Shown piece after piece: positions 46,226 through 58,125 of a stretch of 64,000 nt of DNA. This stretch comes from Trichoplusia ni (Eukaryota > Arthropoda > Insecta > Lepidoptera > Noctuidae), in NCBI RefSeq assembly GCF_003590095.1, contig NC_039483.1, forward strand, positions 2,108,001-2,172,000, given 5' to 3'. The position numbers were made by a program, and so were the translations under genes. Each line of letters opens with the position of its first letter. Positions within the stretch are counted from its first letter, which is position 1. A model generated the notes under the pieces. It was not told the origin of the DNA, ran no database searches, and worked only from the letters and a program-made list of their open reading frames with translations.

Positions 46226-46910
46226 AAAAATATTTCCCAAATAAAAAACTTCTAAAATAGCTGTAAGTTCGCGCGTCTCTCTTATTCAATCCAAGCAAAT
46301 TTCGGGAAATAAAATCTCAAATCCGAATAAATAGCAGAGATTTAACAAATGATGGCGGATTTAAATAAAGTTACCACTCTAGGGCTGATGGAAACAGATG
46401 GGAGATAACATCGCACTTCCTTAAGGAAAGAAGGTGACAAAGCTAAGCGTAAAGTAGTTTTTGTCTCGCTTCCACAATTGCTGACCTTTAAGATAAGGCT
46501 ATAGTATTTTGTCTGATTAACTTCTATATTGTCTGTTATGGGTATAACCTTAAACCTTAAGAGATGCAGTCGAGCTTTTAAAAATCTTGTGGGAAACATG
46601 TAATGATATAATTTTCACTGTAGATGTAAATTTAATCGAATAAATGTTTTTTTTTGCACATTTGACAAACTTTCCTAATTAAAGGGTAATTCAGTAGGTA
46701 CCCTTATGAAAATGAAAATTAAATAAGATAATAACAAAAGCTCTGAAATTTTAAAACCGCTGCGTGTTTAAATCATACCGCAAATCAAATTCCCAGCTTA
46801 TTAGCAGTCCAACCAATCAGCGTAGTTTTCCATCTTGTTACGTCATCAAATGACAAATCACTCATTTTTCCATTACACGGCCACCGTGAATCTAATCCGA
46901 TGCTAACACT

Positions 46911-46942
46911 GTGCGAGCGGGACAACGCTATATAACGTGTCA
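46911..46942. repeat. family B short palindrome, half copy
   Basis: GTGCGAGCGGGACAACGCTA followed by TATAACGTGTC; only the left half of the element is recognisable. Confidence 0.45.
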
Positions 46943-47473
46943 AATCTTCTAAAGCATCAATATCGCAGCCTGAATGACATTTCTAATCTACGATACCCAG
47001 TAAATTGACGACGTATCTGCTGAAGAAAATTGAACCATACGCTGTCGTAAAAAGGTAAGGATTAGAATGGCCAAGACTGGGTCTGTATGTGACTGGGGGC
47101 GACCATTACACCGTTTGGGTTTCGAATAAATTGAATGTTATTTTTTATATGAAACAATAAAATGCTTGTTTTTGAATTACTGATTTTCAGTCAGTTTTAA
47201 AGCGAGTATTCGTTTTTATTTTATTTGAATGCGTTTTTATTGAACTCCTGTTCATATTGTTTTGGCGTTAAAAGTTAGGTTCTTTGAAACAGTTTTGTTG
47301 AGTTGTAAAAGAACTGTTTATGTGACATAAACAATAAGAGCTCAAAAATTGTTATTGATCATATAATTTACTCTTTTCGACGTTAGAAACACCTTGCAAC
47401 TGGATTTAAAACATTTTAGGGTTTAAGTAATAATGCTATCATGAGAAATATGTAGAGTAGGTATTTTATGTAA

Positions 47474-47739
47474 TCTATATCTATACTAATATATAAAGCT
47501 GAAGAGTTTGTTTGTTTGTTTGAACGCGCTAATCTCAGGAACTACTGGTCCAAATTGAAAAATTATTTTTGTGTTGAATAGACCATTCATTGAGGAAGGC
47601 TTTAGGCTATAAACCATCACGCTGCGACTAATAGGAGCGAAGATACAATGGAAAATGAGGAAAAAACAGGGCAGGTATAAATCACAACTTATATTATTAT
47701 CTTCTACCCACGGGGACGAAGTCGCGGGCAACAGCTAGT
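47474..47739 (+). mobile_element. Lep1-like non-autonomous Helitron, copy 4
   Basis: It runs from TCTATATCTATACTAATATA through AAGCTGAAGAGTTTG, a GTTTGTTT run and GGCTTTAGGCTATAAACC, to GGGGACGAAGTCGCGGGCAACAGCTAG followed by T. The TC start and the hairpin plus CTAG end are Helitron hallmarks. Nearly identical over most of its length to copies 1 and 5. The minus-strand open frame is repeat-derived. Confidence 0.75.
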
Positions 47740-48337
47740 CTTAAATATGCGTCTTAGCCTGAACTACAACGGTGTGACAGACGGCCATCCAGTGTGTAGA
47801 CACACGAAATGATTGAATTAGCAAATGGAATCGCACGATTTATTGCACTTCAGACTGGAAGATCTATTCACACAGTGACCAAAACATTTGTGATGATGCC
47901 ACTCTACTTTAGCTGTGTTCACTTGAATTTTCTTACTGTATATAGCGAACCAAATTAAATGGGGGTTCGATTAATAGGTTGAGTCAAAATATTAAAGTGT
48001 GTTATGTTGTTAAAGAAATAACTACATAATCGTGGCTAGGCGTTTTCATGTTCATGTTTTTCTGTCTTCTAATGAGGGACTGACTGAAAAACTTCAGACA
48101 GTTTCCCAAAAATGGATGTAATAATTTTATTTTCATTTATCACACTTTTTTTAAAGTTAGGAAGATTAAAAACACTTAAGATGATAAAATGCATGGTAAT
48201 GTAGTAAATTCACTTAATAGTATAAAGAATACTGGTTAGTGACGTCACATAAGATTTTATTACTCTGTATTCCCTTCATTTAGAAATTTGTCTGACGAAC
48301 TCACTAGTTTTTGTTGTCAAACAACCGAAAACATTAC

Positions 48338-48685
48338 ATGTTCTTGTGTTACCGAGGCTATGCTTGACGCGGTTGGTCCGTAGATGGGTGACCATCTTTG
48401 TCATAACGTGTTCCTCCGTGTTTCGGAAGGCACGTTAAATTGTGGGTCCCGGCTGTTATTCCTACATCTTTGACAGTCGTTACAGGTAGTCAGAAGCTTG
48501 AAAAAGTCTGACAACCAGTCTAACCAAGGGGTATCGTGTTGCCCAGGTAACTGGGTTAAGGAGGTCAGATAGGCAGTCGCTCCTTGTAAAACACTGGTGC
48601 TTAGCTGAAACCGGTTAGACTGGTAGCTGACCCCAACATAGTTGGGAAAAGGCTAGGCCAATGATGATGTTCTTGTGTAACCGAG
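48338..48685 (+). mobile_element. 5S-rRNA-like SINE, copy 2, with 19-bp target-site duplication
   Basis: ATGTTCTTGTGTTACCGAG (48338-48356) is repeated with one change at 48667-48685 and flanks the 310-bp element. The head, ACGCGGTTGGTCCGTAGATG then GGTGACC, resembles the 5S rRNA internal control region. The body shares TATCGTGTTGCCCAGG.AACTGGGTTAAG and CTGACCCCAACATAGTTGGG with 44395-44690, and it ends in AATGATGATG. It is transcribed by pol III in principle and mobilised by a LINE whose own 3-prime end carries a GAT-type tail. Confidence 0.8.
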
Positions 48686-51130
48686 TGACATGCTTTTTGG
48701 ACTATGTATAATATGACTCGGTGACAATGAAAACTGACTACAACATAGCTTAAAGAAAAGTGAAAACAATATTAAAAATAATTATAATTCACTCTAATGT
48801 TACACTACGGTGTGATATACAACTGAACTATGAGGACTCCAAAGATGGAATTAGCAAATCAAATTTCAAGGCATGTAAGTAATTCGTATTATTAAACCTA
48901 GTTTACAGCTAGCGCAGTTTGTTAGTTAACACAGTTACCGCCACGAGTTTAACTGGACTGTGTACGTTAAACGTGAGTTTAAACCAAAATTGCCGGTTAA
49001 ATAAGAGCCTTAAGTTGTTTGTGACCGCGTGTAAGCAAACGTTTTGATTAATGCTTATTTCTCTTTTATGCAAAAAGGAGCCATTGTTCAACAGTGGGCT
49101 TTAGAGACCAGTATTACGCTGATATTGGCAGCATTTTTTTTTTAATTGTGACTAATTTTTCCCTCTATTTTATGCACTCACATTTCTTGTTTGTTGGTTC
49201 CGATTGGAGTATTGACACTCAATCTGAGGCATTTCCCCATAAGCTAGCAAGCTGAAATTCACAGGGTAGCTTTAAACAATTTGCAATATACAAACGGCTA
49301 AACTGATTTTGATAAAATTTGAATGAGGGGCATTTGAAAACGCAGATTTTTTGGTTTTTAATCTTTTATTTTTTATATGAATTTGTAAGTACGTTTGTGT
49401 TTAAAAACTCTTCACTATGTCACCTTTCAACCCACTCAGATACAGATAAAAACAAACGAAAGAAAGAAAAAATACCAAAACTCAAAGAATATCACCCAAA
49501 AAGTTCCACTTTCAAAACAAACATTATGACATTTACAACAACTATACGTTGCTATCTTAAAGATTGATGAGACGCCATTTTCCAGTGAATATCACTAGAT
49601 ACACCCGCGGCTCCGCCCGTTTAAACTGAACAGTTAAAGAGATAACATCTAACTATTCAAAGTTGTTTCGACTCTTTGTTTTCATGTAGTTTCAAGGTAC
49701 TGTTCTGGTAAATGGGAGTTTGTGAGGTGTCTTTGAAACAATAGTAAAAAATAGTGTTTTTTTGAAAAGAGGAAGATACCGTAGGTGTTCTAAAATTAAG
49801 TGAACTTTAGGACGGATAAAGTGTTTTTGGAAAATTATTGAGTCTTTACATACAAAATTTGATGATTAGTTAACAAGTTTTAAGGTTAATTAATTGAATT
49901 AAAGAATCAGAAACTGATGAAAATGGACCAATTCTTGAAGAAATTGTTTCATTTTCATGCATAAAAATAATAGTTTAAAATATGTTTAGGGCCTGGTCGT
50001 TATATGTTATATTAAACGCGTATACAATAACTTTCATAATTACGTATTGCATGACATTGCACCAACAAAAATTCAATAATTTTAATGAAATTATAGACGA
50101 ATCAATCAAAAAATGATCTAAGCTAAAACCAAAATCATGTAATTTATAAAAAATAACACATTTAAAACCCAGTAACATGCAAAAAATACACCATACAACT
50201 TCCTCCATTTCAAAGTGGTTTAAAATCTTATTGAATTCCTCCATAAAAGCTTGGTGTACCGAGTAAATATATTTATACATAAATAAATACGAATACTTCC
50301 ATATTTATATTATGAAAGTCTATTACGTTTTATTGTCGTAGATATCACCTCATTATAATGATTTATTTCGTTTGCAAAATGTATCTTGACATCGTACAGT
50401 CGATGGCAGAAGTGGTTAGAGCGTTTATATTTTGAGGAGTTCGGTATTTTATAAACACACAAATCTTACAATTTGTATGTAGATTAATAAAAAATTTCAG
50501 AACTGAGTGTGATCACAAATATATACCACTCTTTTTTAATATAAAAATGTTAAATCGATATCTATTCTTATTTGTTGCCTGTCTTGAAAAACTATATTTC
50601 TCAGAGTTATTTTTAATTTCAGTGGTGAAATATATATATCGGAAAAGAATCTTCTGAAAAACTACGTAAGTTAATTTTTACTCCAATATAATTTCTAGCT
50701 TCACAGAACTCAAAAATATTATTATTAACATCTGAAATTAAAGACTTTCTCGCTACCAGTACTAGATGGAATATTTACGTGAATCAAATGCGTATTGTGG
50801 CATTTTTTTATTAATGTTCTTTTTATACGAAGAAATGTATGTTATTTATATTATTACGAATGTGCGACAATTTGTATGTAACGCGCTTGTATGTCTCAGG
50901 GGGTAAGCAGACTTTGTTTGTGGGTAACTTAATTTTTGTGTCTACATTTTTTTGTCTTCCGCGTAGCTTTTTTTCGAAGAATGTGTTTCGGCTTCTATTT
51001 TTACTAAATTAAGTTAAATAGCGCTTTTGATATGAAGTGACTGTGATTTTGTCCTCTGTAGACCCCTGTTTATAGAAACTGTTTTCTTAGTGTTAGGTAT
51101 TCTTATTTCGGTATCTTGCAATAAAATAAT
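48686..51130. other. AT-rich intron sequence, no gene
   Basis: Nothing coding is recognised. About 49250-49615 carries AAACGGCTAAACTGATTTTGAT and ACACCCGCGGCTCCGCCCG, typical wording of decayed moth repeats, but no edges could be placed. A single full CRE, TGACGTCA, sits to the left of this block at 48240-48247. Confidence 0.4.
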
Positions 51131-51135
51131 AATAG

Positions 51136-51192
51136 CCTATAAATATCCCACTGTTGGGCAAAGGCCTCTTTCTATGTAGAAAAGGTTTGAGC
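51136..51192 (+). repeat. family C repeat, copy 4 (left part only)
   Basis: ATAAATATCCCACTGTTGGG, CAAAGGCCTCTTTCTATG and AGAAAAGGTTTGAGC match the left half of the copies at 14390 and 7482. Confidence 0.55.
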
Positions 51193-52009
51193 TTTTAAAT
51201 TGAAGTTGAAATTCACTTAACACGGAAATAAAATCGAAAACATCCATTTGGTTTCCTGTACAATCAAATATATAAATACATTTACAAACATTTACAAACT
51301 AATCTTAAATACACATGAACGCTACGAAATATACTATGCCGATACATAGATCAAGATAATATTCCTAAAAATGTTAACTCTTAGCACCAAACACACCCTC
51401 AAGGAAGAAACTAGATTTTAAATATTTACATTCTTCAAAACTTCCCTGCCAAGTCTCAAAGGGGAACAACGTGAAGATATCTTAAAATATAACTTAAACT
51501 ACTTATGCTCTGAACTTCGCAACATAGTTACAAAATACTTGGAAACTCCAACAGTAGCTGGTCAAAGTTCAAACTAGCCGGTGAGTTTGTGAAATTTTAA
51601 TTCATATTTTATATTCAGATTTTTTCAATGATGTGAAGCTTGTAATATTTTGTGCATCAGTGAAGAAGTATTCGGTTATGCATGGATAAAGTTTTGTCAC
51701 GATATTTACTTCTACCGTTTTTCAAGTTAACGACACTAAGGGTTCAAAAATCAAATCAAAATCAAAAAACCCAATTTCGAAAAAAATCCGTCCATCAAAT
51801 TGATGACCCTACCAAGCATTACTTAACTTCGATTTTCATTATTTTTGTCATATCAGCGATTAAATTGATCATCTGCGATGATTTTAACTGTAAAGTTTCG
51901 TAGCTACATCCAACCTATCTTGTTTCCATGCATTAAAAGCTATTTTATTATTTTATTCCGATATATTTTAAAACACTTAGGTCAATTCATAATAATTTAC
52001 ATATCACCA

Positions 52010-52155
52010 GCAACTTATGGAGTTTCTTGCCGGTTCTTCTCCATAAGAATGACACTTTGGAACCGTGCAACTAGAGTCAGTATTGTAACATTTTAAAAGT
52101 GCCTGAGAAACGGCCTATTTGAAATAAAAAACTTTTGATTTTGATTATTGATTTT
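52010..52155 (+). repeat. LINE 3-prime tail ending in (GATTTT)n
   Basis: GGAGTTTCTTGCCGGTTCTTCTC, GGAACCGTG, AAAAGTGCC and a terminal AAAAAACTTTTGATTTTGATT are the conserved order of a LINE 3-prime UTR that is abundant in moths. The polymerase coding part is missing. An antisense relative lies at 21835. Confidence 0.6.
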
Positions 52156-52708
52156 GAAACCATTAACAAATTGTACCAAAACTTTCCAGAATCCCTAACA
52201 TTGTAACACATTAAAACGTTCAACAAACTAAAAACCGAAACTCTACATTAAAACAGCAACCTTACTTAAGCCGCACCTATTCGTTGGACTGTACACATTT
52301 TACTTAACACTTAGAACTTCTCCCGTACAGTACCGAACAAAAGTTTCGATGTACGCATTAATATTCTGTTGAAATTATGATGTGTTTTCATAAATTTATT
52401 GCGATAATGGAGGCTTTTGTTCGGGATGATAATGAACTTTTCTATTATGTGTAGGATTAATCACCTTTGTTCGGAAGTAGCTGTAAACTGGCCTTGTTCT
52501 ATCTCTAGTCATTGTGGTCAGTTTATTATTGAGATGGATTTTTTAAATGAAACTGTTAGATGTCTTTATGCAGGTTTTCCTGTTAATTAATGCAGTAATA
52601 TGAAGGTTGTGTCTAAATTTGTTTTATAATAATTCGTAGTTTGTAGTAAATGATTAATTAATAGTTTAATCCAAATCCCAGAAATAACCAAAAATAATTT
52701 GGTGTAAG

Positions 52709-52900
52709 GTTAAAAATAGAACTCGATTTATGAAGCTTCACTGCCTCTCCGTTTGTCTGTCTGTTTATCCATTTGTCATCAATCATTTGGCACCTCAGGA
52801 ACCATGGTAGCTAGAATAAAAGCTTTGGTTCATATTTTCACACATGACTTATATCTGAAAATTAACGTATTCCTGTATATCCTAAAAGGAAAAAGTACTA
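52709..52900 (+). repeat. family D repeat, copy 5
   Basis: AAATAGAACTCG, CTTCACTGCCTCTCCG, TTTGTCTGTCTG and ACCTCAGGAACCATGGTAGCTAG are in family order but diverged. Confidence 0.45.
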
Positions 52901-53313
52901 AAAATAAATAAATAGTGTATTTGTCGTCTAATCGAATTGTTAATCATTATTTTTTTAGATTTTTTCGTAACCCTCAGTGTCAAAATTAGAAATTAAATCC
53001 AAACCATGACTGACAACTAACAGTTAAGTCAGGATTCAATTCAGCACAATTGAATGTTGCAGGGAGACCTCATGAATATTATGCATGCAATTAACAGGAT
53101 TAATTAGCTTAGCAGGTGCTTCTGTTGGCCTAGTAATGATCCTTCAGCCTTGCATTAGACATTAAGAGAGATGGACTCAAACGTCATCAACTATCAATTT
53201 TTGACTAATATCTCAAATTTCAGGGAGAAATTTACTAATATTCTACCCTTGGGAACTTTACTAAAAGACGTTTCTTTATAGTGATAAAGTTATATAGTAA
53301 ACTTGTCAGGGCT

Positions 53314-53333
53314 GGGGGGGGGGGGGAAGGGGG
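53314..53333 (+). repeat. G13-AA-G5 run (possible G-quadruplex)
   Basis: Thirteen consecutive G (53314-53326), AA, five G (53329-53333), then TTGG. Such a run can form a four-stranded structure in DNA or nascent RNA and is prone to length errors in sequencing. Confidence 0.75.
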
Positions 53334-53589
53334 TTGGAAACAATTACAAAGACACTTGTCAGAAGACACTTAAACTTAAGAAGTAGGTATATGTTGATCT
53401 CCCCCTAGTACTATGTATATGGTAATTGAAAAATTGTTGCTTTTAGTAGATATTTTATTCTAAAAAATACATCACAATGAAAATTTTGTCATTTTTTCAC
53501 TTATTAAAATAGTTCAAGCGTTGTCTTGATATTCCACTTAAAATTGACGAGTTTAAACGAAAACCAGTACAAGTCAGGCACCAAACTAG

Positions 53590-53710
53590 TATTCATGTAT
53601 AATTTATAAAGCTAATACACACTGCACACACTCAGCATAACTTTAGTCCCGGGATAACTTTGATACGGGAGTGACGTCATCCGCCGGTGTGCACTCAGCT
53701 TTATACGAAC
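53590..53710 (+). repeat. GC-richer block with a full CRE, possibly repeat-derived
   Basis: It contains ACACTGCACACACTCAGCAT, TAACTTTAGTCCCGGGATAAC, TTTGATACGGGAG, TGACGTCA (53672-53679) and CCGCCGGTGTGCACTCAGC. The ends resemble each other (CACACTCAGC and GTGCACTCAGC). A weakly similar block lies at 54165-54240 (ATCAAAGTTGTCTGG, CCGGGAACTTG), which suggests a dispersed repeat rather than a unique enhancer. Confidence 0.35.
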
Positions 53711-54779
53711 TATGCTTAAACCATGAAAATATAAAGTTTTAGACGTTTTAAAGACTTAATGTTTGATGTTGGAAGCTTTGGAAATTGAATTAATTGAAAG
53801 GCTTTTTTATTTATTTTCTTCCAAAAAAGTCTTTTTAATTCGATTGTACATATATTGGCATAACTACTAAGTATAGTAAATTCAGACTTAGATAAGAAAC
53901 AAGCATTTACCATCACTTTTTCGTAACTTCGTTTCGTTAGATATTTTTCTACTATCTAAGACCAAATAAAAAAGTTCGCAATATACCTACCCAATTAAAA
54001 CCTCCATTCTGAAGTCGAATCGAATAAAAGCACAAAAAAAGTATTAATTTTTTTATATTCTAACAAAAACATTTAAGAAATCTTAAAAAGCCTTTGACTT
54101 TAAAGCCACCAAATTCGAAAGTCGATGCATCATACCCTGGCGTTACGTAAGGCAGTTTACACACGAGCTCGCCTCTCATCAAAGTTGTCTGGAATGCCGG
54201 GAACTTGTTCCTGCTGTGTGTACTAGGATTGTTAATCTTAACTTATTTTGTAAGTACTGTTTGTTATTTGTGTGTAGACAATTGTAACTATTTCTAAATG
54301 AATTCTCCAAAACGGCTTGACCGATTCTCACGAAATGTGTGATATTGGATAAGTCTGAGAATCATCTATTTATTATATCCTCAAATGTTAAAGGCAGTCC
54401 AGGTCCATTTTTTTTAATTTGTATGTTTTTTTTTCTACAACAGAAATTCAATATGAACATTTTAGTTTTTTTCTTTTTAAGCAGTCAATACTACCAGTAA
54501 GGTATATAGGGCCATATAGCTATAGGACCGAAAGTAATAAACCCCTACCAAACCTTAATGTACTCGACACATATCTACGAACAATTTCATAAAACGTCTC
54601 TCACATACAAAGAAGTGATATCTGTCTGTCTATCGTAATAAGCTGAGACATTCGTGTCATTAAACATGATGTGCTGGCAAGGTTATTGTTTGGAGGTATT
54701 CAGAGGAGTTAGGGAGAAATGGGTAGGCAGAGGTTATAGTGACGAATAAATTTGTGATGTAGGGTTCCGCAACCCTACC

Positions 54780-54981
54780 AGCACGGATAGCCGAGTGGTT
54801 GAGGTCATCACGCCAAACCCACTAAGCGCGACGTGTCGCGACGTTCGACGTTCGTTCGCATTTGTGTGATCCACGAATGCTTGTTCTGAGTCCGGGTGTT
54901 GCTGTGCACGTCATTTTTGTGTTTATGAAACCCCCCGCCATACAAGGATAAATCCTTACTGCAGTCATTATTTAAAAAAAA
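54780..54981 (+). repeat. tRNA-headed SINE, type II
   Basis: AGCACGGATAGCCGAGTGGTT (box A), a box B region replaced by CGACGTTCGACGTTCGTTCGC (54839-54859), then TGTGATCCACGAATGCTTGT, TCTGAGTCCGGGTGT, CAAGGATAAATCCTTACTGC and a TTTAAAAAAA end. It is preceded by a GGTTCCGCAACCCTA piece of family D. The altered box B would impair pol III transcription. Confidence 0.7.
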
Positions 54982-55024
54982 GGAACCTGACTGCGACTGA
55001 GACTTCGCTGTTTGTCTGTTTCGC

Positions 55025-55165
55025 AATAGGCTGTGGTAGAGGATACCATGCCAAACCCACTGTCTGTAATGTATCGCGGGGCTCATCATGCTCAATTGTG
55101 TATGCTTCAGAACTGCTTATTCTGTGTCTGGGTATCTTGTGCAAACGACATGAACGATTGTGAAA
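55025..55165 (+). repeat. tRNA-headed SINE, type II, truncated
   Basis: GTAGAGGATACCATGCCAAACCCACTGTCTG, ATCGCGGGGCTC, TATTCTGTGTCTGGGTATC and TGAACGATTGTGAA follow the family order; the box A end is replaced. Only about 45 bp separate it from the previous copy. Confidence 0.5.
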
Positions 55166-55656
55166 ATCAAGATTAATATTCCAATGCTAGATAAAAAAGT
55201 AAAATTACGAAAAACGAAAACGAAGTATTGTATACCATGTTTAACGTACCCGCCACTAGCATTTCGTATTCTTATCCAATTTCAAAACTATTTTTTCCGT
55301 CATTCATTAAAGCAAGTAAATTCATTATTTCTTCTAAGGAACTGCACAACAACTTCGACCGAATATCAAACTTGAACCACTTAGTATTGCTTCCTAAAGC
55401 CATCAAGTTAATTGCACCGCTGAGCTGATGTGTCAAAGGTGAAGCGTTTCTATCTAGACTTGTAACTCATCCTATCTAGACTTAATAGACTGCGTACAGT
55501 TGACGGCAAAAGCTGAAGACAATTGGTGTAAGTTAAATTTTTATTCTTGTCTGAAATTAAAGGACACAATTTAGTGATATTGTGGTCATAGTGAAGACTG
55601 GCATTTGTAATGAAGAAATGTTTTTTTTGCCGAATCGTAATATTCGGAGCTTGGAA

Positions 55657-55858
55657 TGCATGGATAGCCGAGTGGTATAAACTCAAACTCAAGTGGTAAA
55701 CTGTGCGTGAAGTATCGCGGGTTCGATGCTTGAGTAGGATAAAGGTGTGTGCTACACGTATGCTTGTTCTAAGTCTGTGTCTTTGATCATGTGACTTACA
55801 TGTTTGTGAATACAACCTTATACGCATACTTAGTGCGAAAGTCGATTAAAAAAAGTAT
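55657..55858 (+). repeat. tRNA-headed SINE, type II
   Basis: TGCATGGATAGCCGAGTGGT (box A, AGCCGAGTGG at 55665-55674), ATCGCGGGTTCGATGC (box B, 55714-55729), GCTTGTTCTAAGTCTGTGTC, CATGTGACTTACATG, then a tail ending in GTCGATTAAAAAAAGT. This copy keeps both promoter boxes. A minus-strand open frame here is not a gene. Confidence 0.7.
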
Positions 55859-56183
55859 TGAAATAGAACTGCACTCAAAACAACAAAAAGTTGTAACGTG
55901 TTTTTGTACTGATTCATTTGAAAACCTGATTTATTAACTTCTGTGGCTGACTGTACGAGCTACCTAACTACCTAGGTTAGATCGAGTAACATTCGATTAA
56001 AATGGTTGGCCATCCTTCGGGAGAGAACTTCAGATAGTTTTCGATTTAACTTAAAAGTTAAAAATGTATTGTATTGGCATCGCTCGGTTAGATGAAAGGT
56101 TTAGTTTTTGTATGTCTCAGTGGGGCTAGAGTGTTGATGTTTTCATATTGAGTAGGTAAACATTTTTGAGTGCAGAAAACATT

Positions 56184-56300
56184 GACTGGGCTGTTGGTCT
56201 AATGGTGAGTGACCCAGACAGCCATATGGTAGGTCGTGAATACGAGTTCCGATCGGACTATTACGGTACTTGTTCTGTGTCTAAACAGGCAGCGGCGACA
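56184..56300 (+). repeat. tRNA-headed SINE, type I, head only
   Basis: GGGCTGTTGGTCTAATGGTG, ACCCAGACAGCC, TACGAGTTCCGATCGG (box B-like, 56241-56256) and ACTTGTTCTGTGTCTAAACAGGC. The tail with AGATGGCG is absent. A small family D remnant (GTAGGTACGGAACCCTAAAA) follows at 56329. Confidence 0.5.
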
Positions 56301-56513
56301 CTGAAATAGGGTGACATTTTTAATCCTGTAGGTACGGAACCCTAAAAAAAGGCGATAATCGCCAATCTCAGCGGCATCAATCTTTGAAATATTGAAATCC
56401 TCGAAATAGGCGAAAAAAAGCTGTAAAACTAAAAAAAAAACACTTTATTTCAAAGCTTATATTATTTACGACGAATTACTATCAGATTATTATTTGTATC
56501 TCTTTTCATTCAC

Positions 56514-56738
56514 GGGCTAACTTCATGAGAAGAGACCCGGTCCTTTTTAAAGGCTTGAACGGGGACACAGGTCCAACGCACAGAGGCCTTCTTGAGAACT
56601 TTAATATACAATGTGATGGGGCATCTACTAGGGATAATTCACCTCCGCTCTATGGGAGAACAGAGATGAAGAATCCAAAGTAGATGCAAAACTATTGCAA
56701 TATGTATGTAAAACTAAATAGGCTATTATATAAATGAG
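56514..56738 (+). repeat. family E repeat, copy 2
   Basis: This is in register with 30534-30752 over about 110 bp with few changes (AGACCCGGTCCTTTTTAAAG, CAGAGGCCTTCTTGAGAACTT, ATGTGATGGGG) and more loosely further on. Only this copy continues into the GC-rich block at 56780. Confidence 0.65.
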
Positions 56739-56779
56739 ACATGTTAAGTGGACCAGTTCTTTAAAATTATTCGGAGAAC

Positions 56780-57300
56780 TATGGCACCTGCCTTTTTACA
56801 CATGGTAATGCAAACAATTAGGCAGGCGGTGACTCGCCGCTCACTAGATGGGCCCCCTATAATACCGTCACGATTGACAGCAGGTGGGCAACACCAGTGC
56901 GAGCGGCTAGGGGTGTAGAGAGGTGCAACACCGATTTCACCATCGCGGGTCACAGACCCGGAGCGGGTTTCCTCGTTATTACGCCATTAGACACTTCCAC
57001 CCCCGAGCATATAGCTCTAGCGACCCCTCTCTAGCCAGCCAGTTAAGGCAAGAAAGAGCTGGGAGTCCCCATAAAGAGTGACCCCCTGGGGTATTCAGGT
57101 TCCGTTGTGTCGCTACTCACAAACAGCTCGCCACAAGCTGCCCTGCGGATGTATGCTCCTACATAGACCTTCAAATACATTTTTTATTTATATCTCAAGG
57201 TTTGAAAAAGCATACTAATGTACCCTCTGGCCATGCGTTATTCCCATGGAGAGAGGGAACGACTAGCCCCGAGGGGTATTATTATTATTATTATTTATTG
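56780..57300 (+). repeat. GC-rich block ending in (TAT)n, LINE 3-prime-end-like
   Basis: A roughly 500-bp stretch of clearly raised G+C (TCGCCGCTCACTAGATGGGC, GTGAGAGC-like and CCGAGCATATAGCTCTAGCG segments) with no long frame, ending CCCCGAGGGGTATTATTATTATTATTATTTATT. A trinucleotide tail is typical of LINE 3-prime ends, so this is probably a LINE 3-prime UTR, maybe continuous with family E. No protein remnant was recognised. Confidence 0.4.
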
Positions 57301-57979
57301 AATTTAAAACATTATATAGTTGGTAATACAATACAATATCCCACAAAATCAGTTTAATGGTTTGAGAATTACATCCTAGCAGGCCCAGTGTGTTTCTTAT
57401 TGAATTCTAGACCATTCTACTCGGCACTTACTCAGCTCTACCCACAACCATTATCAACTAACATCATCTCAAGAAAATGCCAATTTTATACGTTTTAAAA
57501 CTTCCACTCAAGAAAGCGAACCTCTGACACCGCTCATAAGTCTTTGCCATACTCAATTTAATTCATCTCGCAAACATTGGATGCTTACATCATCTGCAAC
57601 GCAGTCAGCTCGCGAACTTGTCAGCATACTAAAGTGAAGAAACTCATATTCAGTTTAAACATGTAAAATGGTTTGTTATAAGCTTGTGTGAAGGGTGTAA
57701 GACTTGGATGTCAGATGGAAATTACCTTTGTGAAGCTGTGTTTGCATCCTCCACAAGAATGGAAATAAAACACCTGGAAACAATTTTATTGGTTCTTAAA
57801 GATAAAGTCCCTTGGCAAATAGATGCTTAATTAATTATAGCCATGGTACATAATGCTAGACTCTATTTCACGGTTTAGCTTGGATACTTTGTCGTCTTTT
57901 TGTAATAAGACGGAAGAGGTCTATTTTTATTTTGAAACTATTGTGACTTGTTATCGGTTGCTCAAGTTTTTACAGTTGT

Positions 57980-58125
57980 AAAACTCACCACGCTAAGCCC
58001 ACTGTAGGTGACGTGTTTTTTGCTCGAACCCCGCGTGGAGCATTTGTGCGATCCACGAATGCTGGTTCTGAGCCTGGGTGTCACTCAAATTTCATCGAGC
58101 GAAATAGTGCGGCAGTCGTTTTAAA
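57980..58125 (+). repeat. tRNA-headed SINE, type II, 5-prime damaged
   Basis: ACTCACCACGCTAAGCCCACTG, TTGCTCGAACCCCGCG, TGCGATCCACGAATGCTGGT and TCTGAGCCTGGGTGTCACTC match the family; the box A start is missing and the box B is changed. Confidence 0.6.

Noticed and set aside
47486..47731. 81-codon minus-strand frame, similar to frames at 3009-3233 and 62209-62442
   Set aside because: All three are translations of Lep1-like Helitron copies, which explains their similarity to each other.
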